Of a stretch of 64,000 nucleotides of DNA, positions 60,594 to 64,000 are shown piece by piece. A program made the position numbers and the translations under genes. The stretch is taken from NCBI RefSeq assembly GCF_018320785.1, contig NC_054876.1, forward strand, positions 8,992,707 to 9,056,706. Direction: 5' to 3'. The DNA is from Cheilinus undulatus. Its lineage: Eukaryota > Chordata > Actinopteri > Labriformes > Labridae. Every line of letters starts with the position of its first letter. The first letter of the stretch is position 1. The notes beneath the pieces were generated by a model, which saw only the letters and a list, made by a program, of their open reading frames with translations, had not been told where the DNA came from and did no database searches.

Positions 60594-62089
60594 GTAAGAA
60601 GCATATCTCAGTTAATTGTTTTCTGTGTCTTTGAGTTCAAACGCCTTTTTAACTACTGTCTTTATGAAAAACCGAACAGTTAAATTAGTTGTTAAACGTT
60701 AACGTCTGGCTAGCAACACAGACAAGCTAACAGAGCCCTAAACATGACGAAAGTCAAAGATTATAAGATTTAAACTCATATATCGACCACACTGGATATA
60801 TAATCAGGATTTTCATATATCAGGTTTTTGAGATCTTTTGTAGGCCAGGGAGAGCTAGCGAACATCTCTGAGTCTTAGCTATCATCTTTCTGAGCTAACA
60901 CTGAGTCAGCTTGCTAACGTTAACTTACACCAACAATATCACAAGAGACACTGAATTTACTTCCATTTAACATTAGCATTAGAGCTGTATCACTGACAGA
61001 CAGACAGTCAGTTTTAGAGGATTCGCTGTGTCATGCTTTAATTACCATGTAGACACATTCATGGGGTTGTTATGAATAAATCAGCATTATTTACTGAGCT
61101 GACATTAGCGCTAGCTTTGCTCTCATGGTTCCACTTTTGTTTACAACAACATGACCTGTAATACCAGCATCTTTCATAAAGTTAACAAGTTTATGAACTT
61201 GTTAACTTGTTTCTCACAATATTAAACTTTTTAAATTCTCATGGACCAGATCAATAGTTTGTCATATCTAGGTTAAAATGAAGATGATGTGTTATTTAAT
61301 AACAAGGAACCATGATCGAGAGAAGTGACACAGCAGAATTTAGTAGTAACAGTAGGCTAATCTTTGATTTGAGTAATAAGATACCGATTGCTGTGTTTAG
61401 GGATGCACTGATACCAATACCAGTATCTGTGCGGGTATCTCTTCCAACACCAAGTCTAAGTACTTGTACTCATGAAACATTGCAGATACTAGGGCTGGGA
61501 GGTATTCGAAATTTAGATTAAACCATAATATGTCTGCATTTTTGAAATCACAGGAGGTGCAGTATTTCTCAAACCTGAAATGTGTGTCAAAATATTAGTA
61601 TGAAACTCTTTTTGCGGCAGAGATGTTATTCCCTACATTATGCAGATGTTCAAGGGTCATTTTTTTGTATATTTTACAACAAATTCTCGATCCTCATTTT
61701 TGTACAAGGTTTTTCTTAATCAAAATGAGTGGCATAAATATGATTATTTTCTTCAATAGCAATTCATATTAAATTTGCAATGTGAGTGAAAATGATTTTC
61801 AGTCCATGTTGATCCATTGAATATTGTGTTGGTTATAAAATATAATATTTTATTGCTTGTTTGTTGATATATATACAAGATAAGGAACTTGGAAAAATAT
61901 TTGCATATGAAATTGCAATCTCAATGTTGGGGAAAACAATCGCAATTAGAATATTTTTCCAAATCATTCAGCCCCTTGCAAATACAGCACTTAATATAAT
62001 TTCTTAGATAGATGGATAGATAGATAGTCGTTGTCTATTGTCATTGCATTGTAAAAACACAACTAAATTACATTTGGTCTCCTCTGTAG
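60594..62089 (+). other. Probable first intron of the 60.4-kb transcript
   Basis: Non-coding, AT-rich, with a GATA-type tetranucleotide run near 62008-62030. No repeats with clear ends and no splice-bounded coding exon are seen. Confidence 0.3.
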
Positions 62090-62174
62090 CAGCAAACACA
62101 GTGGTTAGAAATCCGCAGCCTCACGTCATCCATCCTGCTGGCGAGGGAGCGGGCACCCACAAGAAAGAAGCTTG
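62090..62174 (+). other. Candidate second exon of the 60.4-kb transcript
   Basis: A pyrimidine-rich acceptor (GGTCTCCTCTGTAG) precedes 85 GC-richer bases ending CTTG before GTACAA. One frame (QQTQWLEIRSLTSSILLARE) is open throughout, but no upstream in-frame ATG is found. It could be untranslated. Weak evidence. Confidence 0.25.
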
Positions 62175-62354
62175 GTACAACAGGTTTGTGTGGGGCTGCT
62201 CTTAGCCTCGCCTGAAGCCCGGCTTGTTTGCCCCACTTCTGCCTTCTCGCGCAATGTCATCTCTGCCTACTTCCAGCTCGACTGTAGATGTTGTGCTGCT
62301 CCGTGTCCTCCTCCTTTCAATTTCCAAGTGCCCTGTTCTCCAGATAATCTCCGT

Positions 62355-63318
62355 TAGGAATGGGCGATATGGACTAAAAAATAATTTGCTGTATTTATAT
62401 AACTTTGCAAAGCAGATGGATATGCCTGTTCCCTTGTTTCTCACTGGTGAATCCATCTTGCAAAGCACCCGTCTGAACCGTTTGGGCCTGGTTAGAAAGT
62501 GACAGGACCAATCAGCAACAAGGGGAAGTACTTTCAGGCACGGCGGAGGCGTGACATAAGCAAGCAGCAGCAAGAAACCATTGCTATTATGGTGGAAGAC
62601 ATTAGTGTGGATGCTGCTAAAGCGCCAGTTTTATCAGAACTTGACGACATTTCTTCATAAACGCAAGAACAAAGAACAGCAGTGAATTGTTTTCTCTTCA
62701 AAAACATCTACAGTCACCATGGTTCACGTTCCACCTCGGTCGCGGCTACGTCACGTGTTTTGTTGATCTAAATGGCCCATAAAGATGTGACAGACAGAAC
62801 GTTCATCCAATCACACACCGAGTCTTTTTCAAAGCCTCTGCCCTTTCCACTTAGTATTGAAGGTTTTCCAGGTTGTCAGGTAAGTATTTAATGTGATAGC
62901 ATTATAAATCACTATAAAAAATAGCACCATTCAACATAACCTTTTTGGCTAGGTAAAATGTTTCAAAAGGGCTGCTTAACTACACCAGCTACATATAAAT
63001 ATAGATCTATAAATATATCTTTATTAATACAAACATATAAATAGATATCGATTCATGTAGGGATATTTTAGTAAAAAAAAAAAAAAAAAAAACCTATGTT
63101 GATTCTACATTTTAGAGATTGGAAGGTTGGAAATGGTACAAAGAATGTTCCAACTTGGCACATTATTAAAAATATCAGGGTTTGCATTAAAAATTGACCC
63201 TAAACTAGTAGTATTTACATCACTATTTTACCTTCATTGGTGAATGCCGTTTTCTTATTGTGGAAAGTTTTATTTGCGGTAACCTATATCGCAGACGATA
63301 AGATATCACCCATTCCTA
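62355..63318. mobile_element. hAT-like nonautonomous element, 964 bp
   Basis: Inverted ends TAGGAATGGGCGATAT and ATATCACCCATTCCTA (one mismatch) are flanked by ATCTCCGT (62347-62354) and ATCTCCAT (63319-63326), an 8-bp duplication with one mismatch. The interior is non-coding, with an A-run near 63074. It shares most of its left-centre with the fragment at 10131-10590. Confidence 0.75.
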
Positions 63319-63326
63319 ATCTCCAT

Positions 63327-63596
63327 CAGGAAGGATCAGTTCTTTAGCAGTTAAAGAAGCAGTCTCTAATACACAGAATGTCAGTTCTGGTAAGAGTGTA
63401 GGGCTTTATTTTGCTGCTAGTGATCAGGCAGTGTTAAAGATATATTTTGGACATTTTGTACCTTTTCGCTAAGGAGGACAGTGGATAGAGTTGGAAAAGG
63501 ATAAGAGAGTGGAGGAGACATGTAGGATTGGGTATCGTTTGGGTTTTTTTTCTGACACTGGTGCTAAATTTATTCTTGTCATACAGTGCCAGGGCC
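63327..63596. other. Non-coding stretch
   Basis: No exon, repeat end or RNA gene is recognised here. Confidence 0.35.
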
Positions 63597-63777
63597 TAAA
63601 CGGTGCCTGAATTGACACTTTTGAGAGAAAAAAATGTGGAAAGTCAGCAGGGGAATAAAAGCTGACCGGATTTCGATACTCGTTCCTAGAGACGTGGCAA
63701 AGAAGCCACAGGCTGGACTTGAACCCGGGCCGCCCAAGTACATGGGGCAGACTTTAAGCATTGGGCCATCTGCCCCC
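63597..63777 (-). mobile_element. tRNA-derived SINE, minus strand
   Basis: On the minus strand the head GGCAGATGGCCCAATGC and the B-box GGTTCAAGTCC (63717-63727) have tRNA-like spacing. They are followed by a body sharing CCTGTGGCTTCTTTGCCACG. It resembles, but is not the same as, the SINE at 17428. Confidence 0.6.
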
Positions 63778-64000
63778 CTTTCCCAGTATCATTTTGCAGC
63801 ATAATTTTAACCTTTCATAATATGAGTATGTGATCAAAGTTGGAGCCATGTCTGCTGTTTGGTGATATTTTAACAAAGTGAGCATGACAGAAGTAGATGA
63901 GAATGAAAATTATTCCCTAAAATTGTCAAGAGGAGGGATGAAGAACATCTTATGGAAATAAAACCAACCTTTAAAATAATTGCCAGAACAATTATGGTAT

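Overview
The window is nuclear DNA of a bony fish, most likely a percomorph-type teleost. It is AT-rich, spliced genes have short GT-AG introns, and there is a dense load of teleost repeat families: Tc1/mariner including a Sleeping-Beauty-like element, hAT and piggyBac-like elements, APE-type non-LTR retrotransposons and tRNA-derived SINEs. All family names come from reading motifs, terminal repeats and target-site duplications by eye; no database was searched.

Region 1 (1-5.5 kb) is intergenic and holds decayed transposon and LINE pieces. Region 2 (5.5-24.4 kb) is a complete 19-exon beta-galactosidase-1-like gene (GLB1L2/GLB1L3 type) on the minus strand. All 19 coding exons could be joined in frame into a 635-residue protein. 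Its long introns carry a hAT MITE (intron 18), a foldback element with nested hAT and LINE pieces (intron 13), a TTAA-flanked MITE and a Tc1 relic (intron 9), a SINE (intron 5), a hAT copy (intron 4) and reverse-transcriptase debris (intron 3). The predicted catalytic nucleophile Glu is Asp in this gene.

Region 3 (about 27.9-59.3 kb) is a tandem array built around an intronless ubiquitin-specific protease (USP, peptidase C19) gene. Unit 0 holds a 5' fragment and a wrecked copy (28.2-30.9 kb). Units 1 and 2 each hold an intact 584-codon gene (35752-37506 and 50130-51884) differing at only five residues. Unit 3 (58.4-59.3 kb) is a partial unit without the protease. The proteases start with an apparent N-myristoylation/palmitoylation signal, followed by a strongly basic aromatic patch and a C-terminal USP domain with Cys and His boxes and a zinc ribbon. 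They look like membrane-tethered deubiquitinases, a family I can only place as USP37/USP29-like.

The array can be dated internally from insertions. A 6.4-kb composite hAT element with a near-perfect 8-bp target duplication follows the protease in units 1 and 2 but is absent at the matching site in unit 0. A 1.6-kb Sleeping-Beauty-like transposon with a TA duplication is present only in unit 2, and the empty site is visible in unit 1. Each unit also carries exon-like segments of an unidentified minus-strand gene.

Region 4 (59.3-64 kb) is unique sequence holding a probable housekeeping-type promoter with a ZNF143-like site and first exon on the plus strand near 60.4-60.6 kb. A candidate second exon follows near 62.1 kb, then a hAT element with a target-site duplication and a SINE. 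The gene it starts is not identifiable within the window.
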